From: Theileria orientalis strain Shintoku
Lineage: Eukaryota > Apicomplexa > Aconoidasida > Piroplasmida > Theileriidae
Length of the DNA stretch: 64,000 bases
Assembly (NCBI RefSeq): GCF_000740895.1
Contig: NC_025262.1
Coordinates: 1,790,001 to 1,854,000 of the forward strand
Reading direction: 5' to 3'
Every line of letters starts with the position of its first letter. Position 1 is the stretch's first letter. A program made the translations under genes and the position numbers. Positions 53,016-64,000 of the stretch are shown here, one piece after another. The notes beneath the pieces were generated by a model that ran no database searches, was not told the origin of the DNA, and worked only from the letters and a program-made list of their open reading frames with translations.

Positions 53016-53701
53016 TTAGTTTCTAGTTGTGGCACGCTGCAACTTCTTAGGAACATTGGCCCTTGATGAATGAACCTTCTGCTTGTCAAAGGACTTCCTG
53101 TTCTTTTCCTTGGCCTCACTCACAAAAGCCTGCTTCACATTCTAAAGAAAATTTATATTGTGTAAAAATAGTAACATATACACTATCAATAACAGTTAAA
53201 TAAACGGTATTATACAGTAACGATCTATGGTTAATGGGATAAAATGTAACTAACCAGTTTTGGCGCGGGCTTAGTCGCCTGTGATCTCTTACTCTTTAAA
53301 TCATCTAAGGATAAGCCAACTATAGCCTTTTGCGGCCTAGCTGTCTTCTTTGACCTTTTTCTGTTAAACAACTCAGTTTGGAACTTCTTGTTGGCTTTCC
53401 TCCAAGCCTACGAATTATTAAGTGTGTCTAACATCATATAGTCATACCAAATCGTTTATTAGCTGTCTGAATAGCTGTATATCTGGAATTAAGCTTATAC
53501 GAATCTAATGGGGAAACGTACGAGATTCCATTTGAGCTTTGCAGGCTTCACCTTCCTCTTATGGAAGGCTGCAGATTTACCATTGAGGAAAAAGTAGACC
53601 TTTCCGTCCCTGGCGACAAACTTTTGACCACGACCGGGGTAAACCCTGTAATCGGTGAAGGAGCAGTGCTCCGTTTTAATAGTTGTGGTAACAGCACTCA
53701 T
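53016..53701 (-). CDS. RPL24: 60S ribosomal protein eL24
   Basis: Three exons. MSAVTTTIKTEHCSFTDYRV is followed by YPGRGQKFVARDGKVYFFLN and KRKVKPAKLKWNL, then AWRKANKKFQTELFNRKRSK and KKTARPQKAIVGLSLDDLKS, then a basic tail ending VPKKLQRATTRN and TAA at 53016. The C-S-F-T-D-Y-x-V-Y-P-G-R-G motif, K-W at the end of exon 1, and QKAIVG are diagnostic. The N-terminus is a little longer than the usual MKxELC start. The first zinc-type Cys pair of classical eL24 is reduced to one Cys (C-S-F), as in other eukaryotes lacking zinc. Confidence 0.92.
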
Positions 53702-54330
53702 CTTCTACGATTATTTAGAAACTGTCAAGTTTAATAAGAATATTGAAAGATGTTGAGCAATTAATAGGGTAATTATGGACCTAATGAGCCCAAATATCGT
53801 GTATAATATTTATGGAACCAGGAACTGAATGTAAAAAAAGTATTACCAATTTATTTATATATAAATTTGGTAATCTATATTTTTGGATAAATTATAACTA
53901 CTCGAAACAGGGTTATGAGTTATAAAAGTAAATAATGAAGCTCATAATGAACTTCTACACCCCACCCCAAAAGGGACAGGAAGCCTACCTGTCAAAGGTC
54001 AAGATGGCACATACGAACCCATAATTTGTAACAGTTGTGCCACACATACGTTAAGCATAAATTATTAAACAGATACAGAGAGTATCAGCTGACCTAGACA
54101 CGGAATCCGTAAAGTGTACGCTGGCATCAAGCAGATTAGTGAGTATCCTTGTTGTACATGTTTTAGTTATTATACATCTGTGTGACCCGGAGAGGTGAAT
54201 GGAATCCAGGCGCCGCTCTGCCTTGCTCATTCCTCGCGCAAATGGCGGCCGCGGTCTCCGCCGACGGTGTTTGAGAGTAGCGAAGGCGCCGCAACCCCAA
54301 TCTTGGAGCCACCCAGCCGACAACCCCCGC
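53702..54330. other. intergenic with GC-rich island next to DCP2 stop
   Basis: AT-rich near eL24, then from about 54185 to 54330 strongly GC-rich (contains GGCGGCCGCGGTCTCCGCCG). On the minus strand the DCP2 frame stays open for 55 codons after its TAG, down to TAA at 54163-54165. See the finding on a possible 33-nt intron. Confidence 0.4.
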
Positions 54331-55422
54331 CTACTTGCTAGAAAACTGGTCAGGGTCGAACTTGACCAGCTCGCGCTCCTTGTACCTCTTGTTCTTAGGC
54401 CTGATCTCCACAGGCGTCCAGCTCTGGAAAATGCTCTCCTGCTTCACCTCGTCCTCCTTGTAAGTCGAGACGATCCCGAACTTCTCGAAGTTGACCCGGA
54501 ACATCTCCTCGGGGGTCCACCCGCTGGCAGACCCCGGAGCCGAGCCGTGTGCGCTGCCGACACTGTGAGAACTGTGCAGGCGCGCGTTGCCCCCGGCGCT
54601 CCCGCCGACGCCCACGCTCCCCGCCGACGCTAAACCGAACGTGATCTGGTTAATGTTCGCCAGCTTCAGGTACCTCTGGTAGGCCTCGGGGAACTGCGAT
54701 GCGTACTTGCCGCCCTGAAAGTCCTTCGAAAACTCAATGATCTTCTTAATGAAGGGCTTCACCTGGAAGGTCGAGAAGCGGAGGTAGTGAATGTTCTCCA
54801 GCTGCCGCAGGTGAATCCACTTGAACTTGCATATTTCGTAGTCCGAAAACGACTTTAGGCGCACGTTGTCGTCGACGCCCGGGATGAGAAACAACTTGAG
54901 GTTCATGTCGTTCTCCACTATCTCCAGGTAGAAGTCGCCGTTTATGCTCGAGTTGAGGTCCAGCCCAGTCTCCTCCTGGATCTCGCGCGCGGCGCACTTG
55001 GCGTCGTCCTCCGCCTCGTCGCGCTTGCCGCGCGGGAAGCTCCAGCTCTTGCTCTTGTAGGACTGCACGAGCAGCACCTTCTCGCAGGCGGTGTTGAAGA
55101 TGATGCCGCCGCGCACCGGGATCTTCTTCGCGTACTCGCGCCAGTTGCTGATCATGTTCTTGAGGTCGTTCGTGGTCACGAACTTCTTCAGGATCGGACA
55201 GTCGCGGCAGATGAACTCCAGGAAGTCGCTGAAGCTGTACGAGGGGAGTTCCGGGTGCCTCACCTGCCACTTATCGCAGTACCACCAGAATGCCTCCTGG
55301 AGGTGGAAGGGCAGGTGTATGTGGTCCCTGAGCACGTCCTCCGGGAGGAGTGTGATGAACCTGCCGTAGCAGTCGAGGAGAGCCGATTCTAAAATACTGG
55401 ACTCTGATTCGCTTAATTCCAT
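54331..55422 (-). CDS. DCP2: mRNA-decapping enzyme DCP2 (Nudix)
   Basis: Single exon, 363 residues. The N-terminal regulatory box A-like helical domain contains SALLDCYGRFITLLPEDVLR and LQEAFWWYCDKWQVRHPELP. The catalytic Nudix domain reads IPVRGGIIFNTACEKVLLVQ, SWSFPRGKRDEAEDDAKCA then AREIQEETGLDL; this gives G-x5-E-x7-REx-x-EE-x-G with all metal-binding Glu residues present. Box B follows (FKWIHLRQLE...FIKKIIEF). The C-terminus is a Gly/Ser/Ala/His-rich disordered part ending in a conserved-looking block (WTPVEIRPKNKRYKERELVK). It removes the m7G cap in cytoplasmic mRNA decay. Confidence 0.93.
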   Translation of the reverse strand: MELSESESSILESALLDCYGRFITLLPEDVLRDHIHLPFHLQEAFWWYCDKWQVRHPELPSYSFSDFLEFICRDCPILKKFVTTNDLKNMISNWREYAKKIPVRGGIIFNTACEKVLLVQSYKSKSWSFPRGKRDEAEDDAKCAAREIQEETGLDLNSSINGDFYLEIVENDMNLKLFLIPGVDDNVRLKSFSDYEICKFKWIHLRQLENIHYLRFSTFQVKPFIKKIIEFSKDFQGGKYASQFPEAYQRYLKLANINQITFGLASAGSVGVGGSAGGNARLHSSHSVGSAHGSAPGSASGWTPEEMFRVNFEKFGIVSTYKEDEVKQESIFQSWTPVEIRPKNKRYKERELVKFDPDQFSSK

Positions 55423-56277
55423 TTGTGTGTTTGTAGAGTTACGCAGCCTTTTTGAAGCCGATTTAGTGCGTTGTAGAGCCTGATCTGCCCAGTAGTATCG
55501 AGTTTTTCTTTACACCCTTCTAAAGCTAAAATCGCAGGTCAAAGCCCCTGAAACTACATTAACGTTATGAGTGAGTCTGAGTATAATTGAGTAGAGCAGT
55601 GAACCAGATAAAAAATCATGGAATCCAGCGCAATCTTACAATTGGAGAATAGGTGTTATGGGTTCTGGGCATACTAGGCCGATAGGATCAAAAATTGAAT
55701 TTAGTGTACAGTTATATTTATTTACAGTGAAACTACAGCTTTTGTGTAACTTTTTGGGCTGTTAACATTTTTTTAAAAATACTTTTCACATCACACCACT
55801 TGGTAGTGTCTCACACAGCGGTTCACTCGCCTTTGTTTTCCATCCGTCTTATTCCGACCACAAACTAGTTTAATAACTGATAAAACTCATTATTAAGTAA
55901 CAACTTTTGACCGACGACTCGTCGTTAAGTCCGTTGTTATGAGTTGTGGAATCTGTGTGTTCAAATCCTAGTTATTTCCTTCAACTATTCAATACCTCTT
56001 CCTTAAACTCAATACACAGTATATCTATGTTGTGCGTATGATACTAAGGGTTGATTGTGTAGACCCGTGTGACAAATAGGCGCCTACCCCTGCCGGGCAC
56101 ATCACACACACACTGAGGAAGGCGAGTACGCGTGAAAAGGAATTAAATTAAAATATACAAGTAGGCTCGCACCCAAATTACTCGCCGGTAGCTTTGGGTG
56201 GCCTTAATGGTAGTGCCAACGTCTTCTGAATTAAACTGAGTACTAGGTAGTGGAATCCGACAGGAACCGGAGAGTCA
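55423..56277. other. intergenic
   Basis: About 850 bases between CPSII and DCP2. Mixed composition; a few CACACA runs near 56100 (ATCACACACACACTGAGG). Nothing supported as a gene. Confidence 0.4.
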
Positions 56278-59200
56278 TTAGGAAAGGTAGTCCTGGTGCG
56301 ACTTGACCGAGATGAACTCCTTGCCCTTGTCGAGCCTGCTCCGCCTGTACATGAGCGCGTCGATGAGCAAAATCGCCAGCTTCGAGCTCGTGATGAGCCC
56401 CAACTTCGAGTCCACGAAGGCGCGCCTCATGACGTAGCCGCTGGTGGTGAACATGCTGTTGACCGAGTCGCTGACGTTGATGAACATGTCCACCTTCTTC
56501 TCGCTGATGAGCCTGAATACCTCCTCGTTCTCCGCGGAGGCGCCCGCGCAATTGGGCCTGGGAGTTGGCGGCTTGTGCACCTTGCGGAACTGGCCCAGCT
56601 TCTTGACCTCGAAGTCGAACTCGTCGTCGTTGAACTCGGTGAGCCCTCCGAGAGTGTTATTGGCGTCTGAACATAAGTGTGTTGAGTTGGCATAAAACGT
56701 GCATACTCCCCTAACTGGCTACGAACGTACCCTGCAGGCCCTTGTAGAACTCGTCGTTCGTGTTTGACACGAAGAACTGGTGCTCCGACTCCCACATTTG
56801 CTTAATGTAGTCGTAGGTGCCCTCGGTTGCGTACACGTCCAGTCCCAGCGAAAGCAGTCCCTTTATCTTCCTCGAGAATATGAACTTGTTCACTCTGCTT
56901 CCCAGGGACAGCAGCACTCCGTTTTCCGGGATCTTCATGCCGCAGGCTGTCATGGCCTTAAGGAAAGCCTCGTACTTCGTTTCCCCGAAAGCTGCAATCT
57001 GCAAGAATATTAGTGCTCATTATCACCTTTTCTGTAGCCGGCATTAGGTGTTAGTACCAGTATACCTGGCGGTAGCATCCACTAGCAATAGTAGCTGCTA
57101 TTGATAACTAGTAGTAGTAACTATTACCGTTGCGTATATAACCGGTGCTTGTACGTGCTAGCTATTTAAAGGTACCTCTCCTGTTGATTTCATCTCTACG
57201 CCAAGCAGGGGATCCGAGGGGTACAGGCGGTCGAACGAGAAGAGCGGCATCTTAACTGCGACGTAGTCCAGGTCCATCAGCTGAATGTTCTCGCGTCTCA
57301 CTGGAACTCCGACCATGACCTTGGTCGAGAGCTCGATGAAGTCCACGTTGAAGGTGCTTGAAATGAAGGGGAAGGTCCTGCTTGCTCTGAGGTTGCACTC
57401 GATCACCTTGATCCTATTCTTCTTACACATGAACTGGACGTTGAAGGGTCCGCTGATCTTCAGGTGCTTCGCCAGCTTCTGTGTTATGTTTTTGATCCTC
57501 CTGTGCGTGTCGACGAAGATGTTCTGCGCCGGCAGGATCAGCGTTGCGTCTCCTGAGTGAACCCCTGCATTCTCCACGTGTTCGCTGATTGCGTAGTTGA
57601 TGATGTCCCCGTCCTTCGCAACGCAGTCCATTTCAATTTCCTTTGCGTTTTGAATGAACTTGCTTATCACCACTGGGTGTTTCCTGTTTACCACCGCACT
57701 GGTTCCAAGATACCTGAAATATCATTAGACTGTTTCCTCTACTACTACTACTTTTGTTACTGCTATTACTACTATTAGTTTTGTTACTACTACTACTATT
57801 AGTTTTGTTACTACTATTACTACTACTACTTTTGTTACTGCTATTACTACTACTACTTTTGTTACTGCTATTACTAGTTTTAGTATTACTGCTACTATTA
57901 CTAATAGAGACACTATCACTGATTACGGTTACTACTACTAGTGGTACACTAAATATTTGTTGGTGTGAAGTACCAGTGCCAGTAGTGTGTACCAACAACA
58001 GTACCAATATTGTACTCAATAAGTAGTTGTAAATAACTAGTAGCTGCGGGTATCTGCAACTAATAACAGACAAGTAGCAACTATGCTGACTAAAAACTTA
58101 CGTTTCGAGCTCCTTGTGGGAGAGTATGACCTTCATCGATGCTCCGGACAGGACGTATGAGGGACGCGCAAGGACTGGGAACCCAACCTTGTCGCAGAAG
58201 CGTTTGGCCGCGTTGACGCAGGTGAACTCCTCCCAGCTTGGCTGGTCAATGCCCAAAAGGTCGCAGATGTTGCTGAATTTGTTCCTGCACTCGCACTTGT
58301 CAATTGAGCTAACGGGCGTTCCCAGTATGTTAAGTCCAAGCTCGTCGAGTTCTAAGTGTTATTGTTAATCGATTCATTTGAATTATTAAAATAGCTGCCT
58401 ATTGCAAGCAAAAACTTTGCCAAATAGTATCTAAATGCTAAATACTAACTGATAACTAGCAACTAAATACTGGCTTGTAACTGAATGCCAACTAGTATGT
58501 AAATGGTCAGTAGTAGCTGAATGCTCAGTAGTATGTAAATACTGAATAGTAACTAAATGATTAGTAGTTAATAGCTGCATAGATACTTAGCGCCAAGTTG
58601 TTTGCCGTCTGCCCTCCCACTGAAAGAATGATGCCGTTTGGGGACTCGAATCTGTATATCTCATTCACCATCTCAACTGACAGCTCCTCGAAGTAGAGTC
58701 TGTCTGAGACATCGAAGTCCGTGGAGACGGTCTCCGGGTTGCAGTTGACGATGATGGCCGAGTGTCCCAGCTTCCTCAGAGTCTTGATGCAGCCCACCGC
58801 GCTCCAGTCGAACTCAATGCTGCTTCCAATTCTGTAGGCTCCGCATCCGAGCACCACGATGCTGCCTGTACAATATTTTAACACTGCTCATAGCGCTAAG
58901 CCCCTGCAAACAGCAGCGCAACGTGCTGATATGCTCCAAATATACAGCAGTTTAGAAAAAGCTACTAACGTTACTAGAATAGTATAGCAATTACTAGCAA
59001 AATAGGCTACCAATAACTTCTAGCATAACATTAACTAGTAACATGGTATAGCATTAACTAGTAACATGGTATAGAAATAACTAGTAACATGGTACAGAAA
59101 TAACTAGTAACAATAGCCAATGGGATGGCTGAAACATACTCTTCACTGACAGCGGGCTCTTTGAGTGCGGAGTGCCGTCGTCGAACTTCGTGGACACCGA

Positions 59201-62200
59201 CGTCCTGTTGCTGCCCGGGCTCGTTGGCCCTGACTGCAACTTGTAGTTCAGCGGCAAAATGTCGTTCTCCACTGAGTTGTAGGTCAGGTAGCAGTAGTTG
59301 GTGACCACGGGGTACTCCGCCGCGAGCGTGTCGATGATCTTCACCTTCGCGGAGACGCCGAGGTTGAGCCTGTGCCTGCGGACGTTGTCCTCGGTTTCGC
59401 AGCTCTCCTCGTCGTCGACTGCGGCGTCGACCCTGTTCACGGGCTCCGTCGAGTTGGTCAAGTCCGGCCTGGCCGCGGCGTCACCGGCGGGCCTGTTGGC
59501 GCCCTCGAAGCTCGCCGTGCCCGTGCTGGCTCCCGGCGATGCCGCCAGGAACTTCGCTATCTGCTTATCCGAGAAGCCGAGCACCTTGTAGTGGTGCATT
59601 TCGTCGTAGGTCATCTCCGAGAGCCTCCTGCCCCTCAGCTTGTTGCTCCAGTCGTAGATGTTGTACAGGCGGTGCAGGAACCAGTTGTCGATCCAGGTGA
59701 GCGTGTTCACCTCCTCGACCGTCAGACCTAGTTCAAATGCTCTGTAGATTGCGTGCATTCTGTCCGGCGTCGGGTTTTCGAGCAGGTTCTTTATTTCCAC
59801 GAGTCCCAGCTTTGAGCAGCGTCCTGCGTCGAATCCCAGCTTCGACTCCGAGACCATTCTCAGCGACTTCTGGATCACCTCCTCGAAGGTGCGTCCGATC
59901 GCCATGACTTCGCCCACTGACTTCATGCTGCTTCCTATTCTGTTGTCTGCGTTTTCGAACTTGCGCAGGTCCCACCTGGGCATTTTGACCACCAGGTAGT
60001 CCAGACTCGGCTCGAAGCATGCCGTCGTAATGAGCGTGATCGAGTTCCTCATCTGCACCAGGTCGTATCCGAGCGCTATCTTCGCCGCCATGTAGGCCAG
60101 CGGGTAACCTGTTGCCTTGCTTGCCAGTGCGCTGCTTCTGCTCAGCCGCGCGTTCAGCTCCACGATGAAGTACTCGAACTTGTGCGGGTTAACTGCGAAC
60201 TGGATGTTGCACTCTCCCACCAGGTCCAGGTGTCTCACCACGTTGAACGCCACTTGTCTCAGGTGCGAGCACTCTCCTGCGTTCAACGTCTGTGCTGGTG
60301 CCACGACGATCGAGTCTCCTGTGTGCACTCCCAGCGGGTCAAAGTTTTCCATGCTCGCTGCGCACACGCAGTTGTCGTTGCCGTCGCGCAGCACCTCGAA
60401 CTCAATTTCCTTCCAGCCCTTGAGCGACTTGTCCACGTGTACGCAGACGTCCTACATCACAATTACAGTGCTGTTTCCAATTCTGTTACTACTGATTACG
60501 GTTACTACTACTGTTACACTATATGTTGGTGTGTAGTACTAAAAGGTAACGGTAGTGTAATGTGTAACATTACAAGTATTGTGTAACAATACCAGTATTG
60601 TGTAACAGTACCAGAATTGTGTATTAGTACCAGCAGTATGTACTGGTAACTACCTAATAACTAGTATCTCATAATCAGTAACTAGCTGGCAAATGGCTGG
60701 ATATATTACGCAAACACACCTTTGTTGACGTCTTTCCCCTGTTGCTGCCGAACATACGATTCACAATGCTCAGGAGCTCAGTCTCGTTGTCTGCGAATCC
60801 TGATCCGAAGCCTCCAAGCTCAAAGTTTCCGCGGACCAGAACTGGGTATCCCAGCTTCTTTGCCGTTTCCACACATTCCTCGACACTTTTGCACTCCTTA
60901 CTGGGTGCACACCGCTCCCCGATTTCAGCCATCTTCTTGTTGAAAAGGAAACGATCCTCAGTGTCAATTATAGTTTTAATGCTCGTTCCTGTTGAAATTG
61001 TTTAGTCTTAAACACCAATCGTGCTAATACTAATATCTAACTCTAGTGCTTATCTTGCTGTATCCATATACACACTTACCCAAAATTTCACAGTTGTTGT
61101 CCTCCAACACCTTCTTTTCATACAGTTCTATTCCTACGTTTAACCCCGTCTGTCCTCCGAATGCGCACATGATTCCGTCCGGCTTCTCCTTCTCTATGAT
61201 CTGCTTTACGTACTCGAACGTGATAGGCAAGAAGTATGTGACGTGCGCCATTCCCTTTGAGGTCTGGACAGTTGCAATGTTCGGGTTCACTAGTATAATC
61301 TTTGCGTCACTTTCTTTCAGCGCCTTAATTGCTTGACTGCCTAAATTAAATGATTACACTGCTTTTAGTCAACTCTGGTTATAACCAGCGTGTAATGGTC
61401 ATCAACCGGCACACACTAGTTATTAGCCAAAATAGACACTTTATACTAGCCAATGCATACTAAATGTTAACCAAATTCTAGTCAATTAAACGATAACTAG
61501 CCACGAGGAAATGTGTTGTCGATTATCTAGTTGATAGTATACGGTGGTACATGTGTAATAACAACTAGTGCATTGCTATGTGAAAGTATATACTCTTACA
61601 CTAACCTGAGTAATCAAATTCTCCTGCCTGACCAATCGAAAGCCCTCCTGAACTCAACAATAGGATTCTCTTGCACCTAATGTGGCTTGACATTACTCTG
61701 ATGTGTATCGGAATCAAGGTCTTTTTCATTAGGCACGTAAAGAAGTCTCTATACAGGAAAGATGTGTCAAGGTCATAGGTCCTCCACTCGCCCCCTGTAA
61801 TGCTCATTAGTGTTTGAAACAGCAAAAACTAAGGGGTAACTAACTCGTATTGCAACTAACTAGTATTGTAACTAACTAATACTGTAACTAGGTCGTATTG
61901 CAACTAACTAGTATTGTAACTAGCTGACTATGAAAATATATCATTGTAGTAGCAACGTTACCATCTGGGTGTCTGAAGTGCAGTGGATTTGATAGTGGAT
62001 GAAATTGAACACTAAAGTAGGGGAAATCTAAGTTAACCAATCCTTCTAGACTGTTGTCGTTTGCGTTTTCAAATAATGTACACCATCTGCTGGCACCTAA
62101 AATGAGCATTAGAACCATGAATTGTAGGAGATAGCGGCAGTATTCACAATACTATACTGTTATATATGTGACTGCTAAATATCGTATCTGTGTATCTGTG

Positions 62201-64000
62201 ACTGCTAAATAGCGTATCTGTGTATCTGACTGTTCAATAGACAACAGTACCTTGGTTGGGATCTTTGACCAACATGTACCTGTGCGACTGCGAGGTCGCG
62301 TAGCATTTGTATGTCCTCAAATCAATGCAGGGCTGGTTGGCTCCATAGTTACCCTTGTGCATCTTGACGCACTTGTAGCCGCCGGCTAAGCCCAGTAGCA
62401 GATTTCCGAGACATACACCAAATATCGGCTTCCCCTTCGCCAAAACCTTCCTGACCACCTTCACGACTTCTGTGTAGTTGTTCGGGTTGCCCGGCCCGTT
62501 GCCCAGGAAGAGCCCGTCGTAGTCGAACACGCTGAAGTCACAGTTGTAGGGGACGACCAGCACCCTCACGTTGTTCGGACAGTTGTTGAGCAGGCTCCTC
62601 AGGATGCTGTTTTTGAGGCCGAAGTTGACTACGACCAGCAGCCTAAGCCCCTCCACCTTTGTCGCAAGGCCGTCGAGGCTTTCCGAGAGGCCGGTGAGGC
62701 TCTCTGACAGGACGTTAAGGCTGTCCGACAGGCCCACGAGGGCCGTCGTGTGATTCGTGAAGTCCACGTTGTTCAGGTATAGCTTGTGAAAGTCAACCTT
62801 TTTCAGGTCTCCGGCCACCTTCGTCAGGTCGTTGAGGTCGAACTTGTACCTGACGACCACTCTGCTGAACGTGTTCGCCGTCGATGCGTGCGGGAAGAAG
62901 GAGTAGTAGTGCGTGGGCAGCGTGGGCAGCAGCTCGTCCAGCTTCTTTGTGGACGGGTCGAAGAATGTTCCCGGCGACATCAGGTCCTTGTACATGCTGC
63001 CCAGGCCTACAAGGGCCGCCATGCTGTTTGGCCCTGATGACCCGTGCAGCCCGTTAAGCACTCTTAGGCTTGGGCTGTTGTGCCCGTCCACTCCGTTTGG
63101 CCTCTGGTACAGGGGTGTCTTGTGCAGAATGATCTTTCCCAGCGTCGTGCCGTACGTCGTCAGGTGCTTCGTCAGCGCTCTCGTGTCTACGCAGGCCATT
63201 GCGAGCACCTTTTTTGTCTTCAGGAAGGTCGAAAAGGTCTCCACTGCCAACCAGTGACTCGGCTTAAAGGTATAGTTACACACAACCAGACCCCGTAGGT
63301 ACGTGTGATTGCTCTCGAAGAATTTCAGAAGTCCGTATTCGTCCTGTTAATTGTCATTTAAGTTCATGGACTATTATCTACCGCTGATACTTGTGTCAAA
63401 TAACTAGCTATGTCCGTAACGTTATCTAAGTAGCTATGTGCAGGCGCGTATATAACTGTAAGTCGCTACGTAAAAGATACGAGCATGTGTGAGGGTACGC
63501 CAATGTTTCCAATTTCTGGGTACGTCAACACTAGGATCTGGCCGGCATAGTTTGCGTCAGTCACTGACTCTGCGTAGCCTAACATACTAGTCGAGAAGAC
63601 GACTTCACCGCTCGTTTCCAAGTTTCCATTCGGGCTCGTCGTTGCGTTCGTGGCCACGTTCGGACTCGACCCCCCGTCGTAACCGAATGAGTATCCGTGG
63701 AACACGCGTCCGTCTTCCAGGACTAGCGTGGCCGGCGGTCCGTAAAGGTCTAATAAAGCGGTTAGGGTGTAAGGTATATAGCTGGGTCTCCTATTTACTT
63801 CTACTTCTACGTGTGGTATTCTTGCTGTACTTGCTTAATATGTATCGTATACACTTGCTACATGACCACTCTCCGCGTATCAGCCTTATATATAGCGAAT
63901 ACTTAGACGGAGAATGTGCAGTAGAAACTCGTATAAATACGAAATACTTATGTAAATACATAAAAGCCAATTACCGTTTGGGCGCCATGAAACGTTTGCC
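56278..64000 (-). CDS. carbamoyl phosphate synthetase II (glutamine-hydrolysing), 5' end outside window
   Basis: A multi-exon minus-strand gene for the first step of de novo pyrimidine synthesis (glutamine + bicarbonate + 2 ATP to carbamoyl phosphate). Order: small domain and glutaminase (63.7-61.9 kb; [38 protein letters not shown]), then CPS.A from 61.8 kb ([49 protein letters not shown]), then a low-complexity linker of about 100 residues at about 59.5 kb, then CPS.B ([60 protein letters not shown]) and the C-terminal methylglyoxal-synthase-like domain ending at 56278 ([16 protein letters not shown]). A single chain with GAT+CPS and no ATCase/DHOase is the apicomplexan form. Introns contain simple repeats. 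Two usual glutaminase residues look altered (see finding). Confidence 0.9.
57720..57915. repeat. ACT-trinucleotide minisatellite in a CPSII intron
   Basis: About 190 bases of TACTACTACT alternating with TTTTGTTACTGCTATTACTAC units. It lies between the exon ending near 57715 and the exon at 58100-58340, so it is intronic. Confidence 0.7.
61830..61925. repeat. tandem ~23-bp repeat in a CPSII intron
   Basis: Units of AACTAACTAGTATTGTAACT (with small changes) recur four to five times head-to-tail. Related CTAGTAAC words recur in other introns of the same gene (58400-58580, 58990-59110). Confidence 0.65.

Noticed and set aside
55900..55985. Possible tRNA around GTTCAAATC at 55958
   Set aside because: The bases flanking the T-loop-like word do not form a T stem, and no acceptor stem was found.
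57754..58026. Leu-rich plus-strand frame in a CPSII intron
   Set aside because: It is a read-through of the ACT trinucleotide repeat.

Overview
The window looks like nuclear DNA of a piroplasmid apicomplexan (Theileria/Babesia group), most likely Theileria equi or a close relative. Genes are tightly packed on both strands and many carry very short GT-AG introns (about 19-35 nt up to a few hundred). Apicomplexan markers include an HPR/RAP mitochondrial RNA-binding protein, a single-chain carbamoyl phosphate synthetase II, an apicoplast-type IspD, a membrane-anchored aspartic protease and Alba. Three genes share a secreted/surface module family of the kind I associate with T. equi. The species is inferred from these features and has not been checked against a database.

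Layout. 0-10.7 kb holds housekeeping genes: a partial Cys-rich protein, a CCR4-NOT (NOT3/5-type) C-terminal domain protein, Alba, a ~100-residue spliced unknown, a RAP-domain protein, cysteinyl-tRNA synthetase and a multi-pass membrane protein. 10.7-12.7 kb is gene-free and extremely A+T rich, and is a candidate centromere. 12.9-19.4 kb is one intronless, GC-rich 2186-codon gene of about eight degenerate modules, peppered with Asn-Gly dipeptides. 20.6-24.1 kb is a tandem pair of hexose-type MFS transporters that are mosaics of nearly identical and diverged tracts. 24.4-37 kb, mostly minus strand, carries BMS1, a small secreted protein, a large CW zinc-finger protein, centrin, a small plus-strand gene and IspD. 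37.4-47.2 kb, plus strand, carries the aspartic protease, a possible ATP synthase d-like protein, an unknown gene with a large intronic hairpin, a Lys/Glu-rich gene, PDCD5, ribosomal protein eS27 and an Asn-rich coiled-coil protein. 47.8-52.4 kb has two tandem module-family proteins with an MGxxxS N-terminus and a C-terminal membrane anchor, each preceded at the same distance by a 209-bp element that is about 95% identical between copies. 53-64 kb has eL24, the decapping enzyme DCP2 and CPSII, whose 5' end lies outside the window.

Functionally the region mixes mRNA turnover (NOT, DCP2), ribosome assembly (BMS1, eS27, eL24), organelle functions (IspD, RAP protein), pyrimidine synthesis (CPSII) and sugar uptake (the two transporters), interrupted by lineage-specific antigen-like genes. 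The most unusual items are the GC-rich NG-peppered modular gene beside the AT-rich block, the conserved non-coding element upstream of the two module proteins, the transporter gene-conversion mosaic, the intronic hairpin and the altered amidotransferase residues of CPSII. All exon structures were worked out by hand from reading frame and GT-AG signals; intron edges are approximate where not stated.
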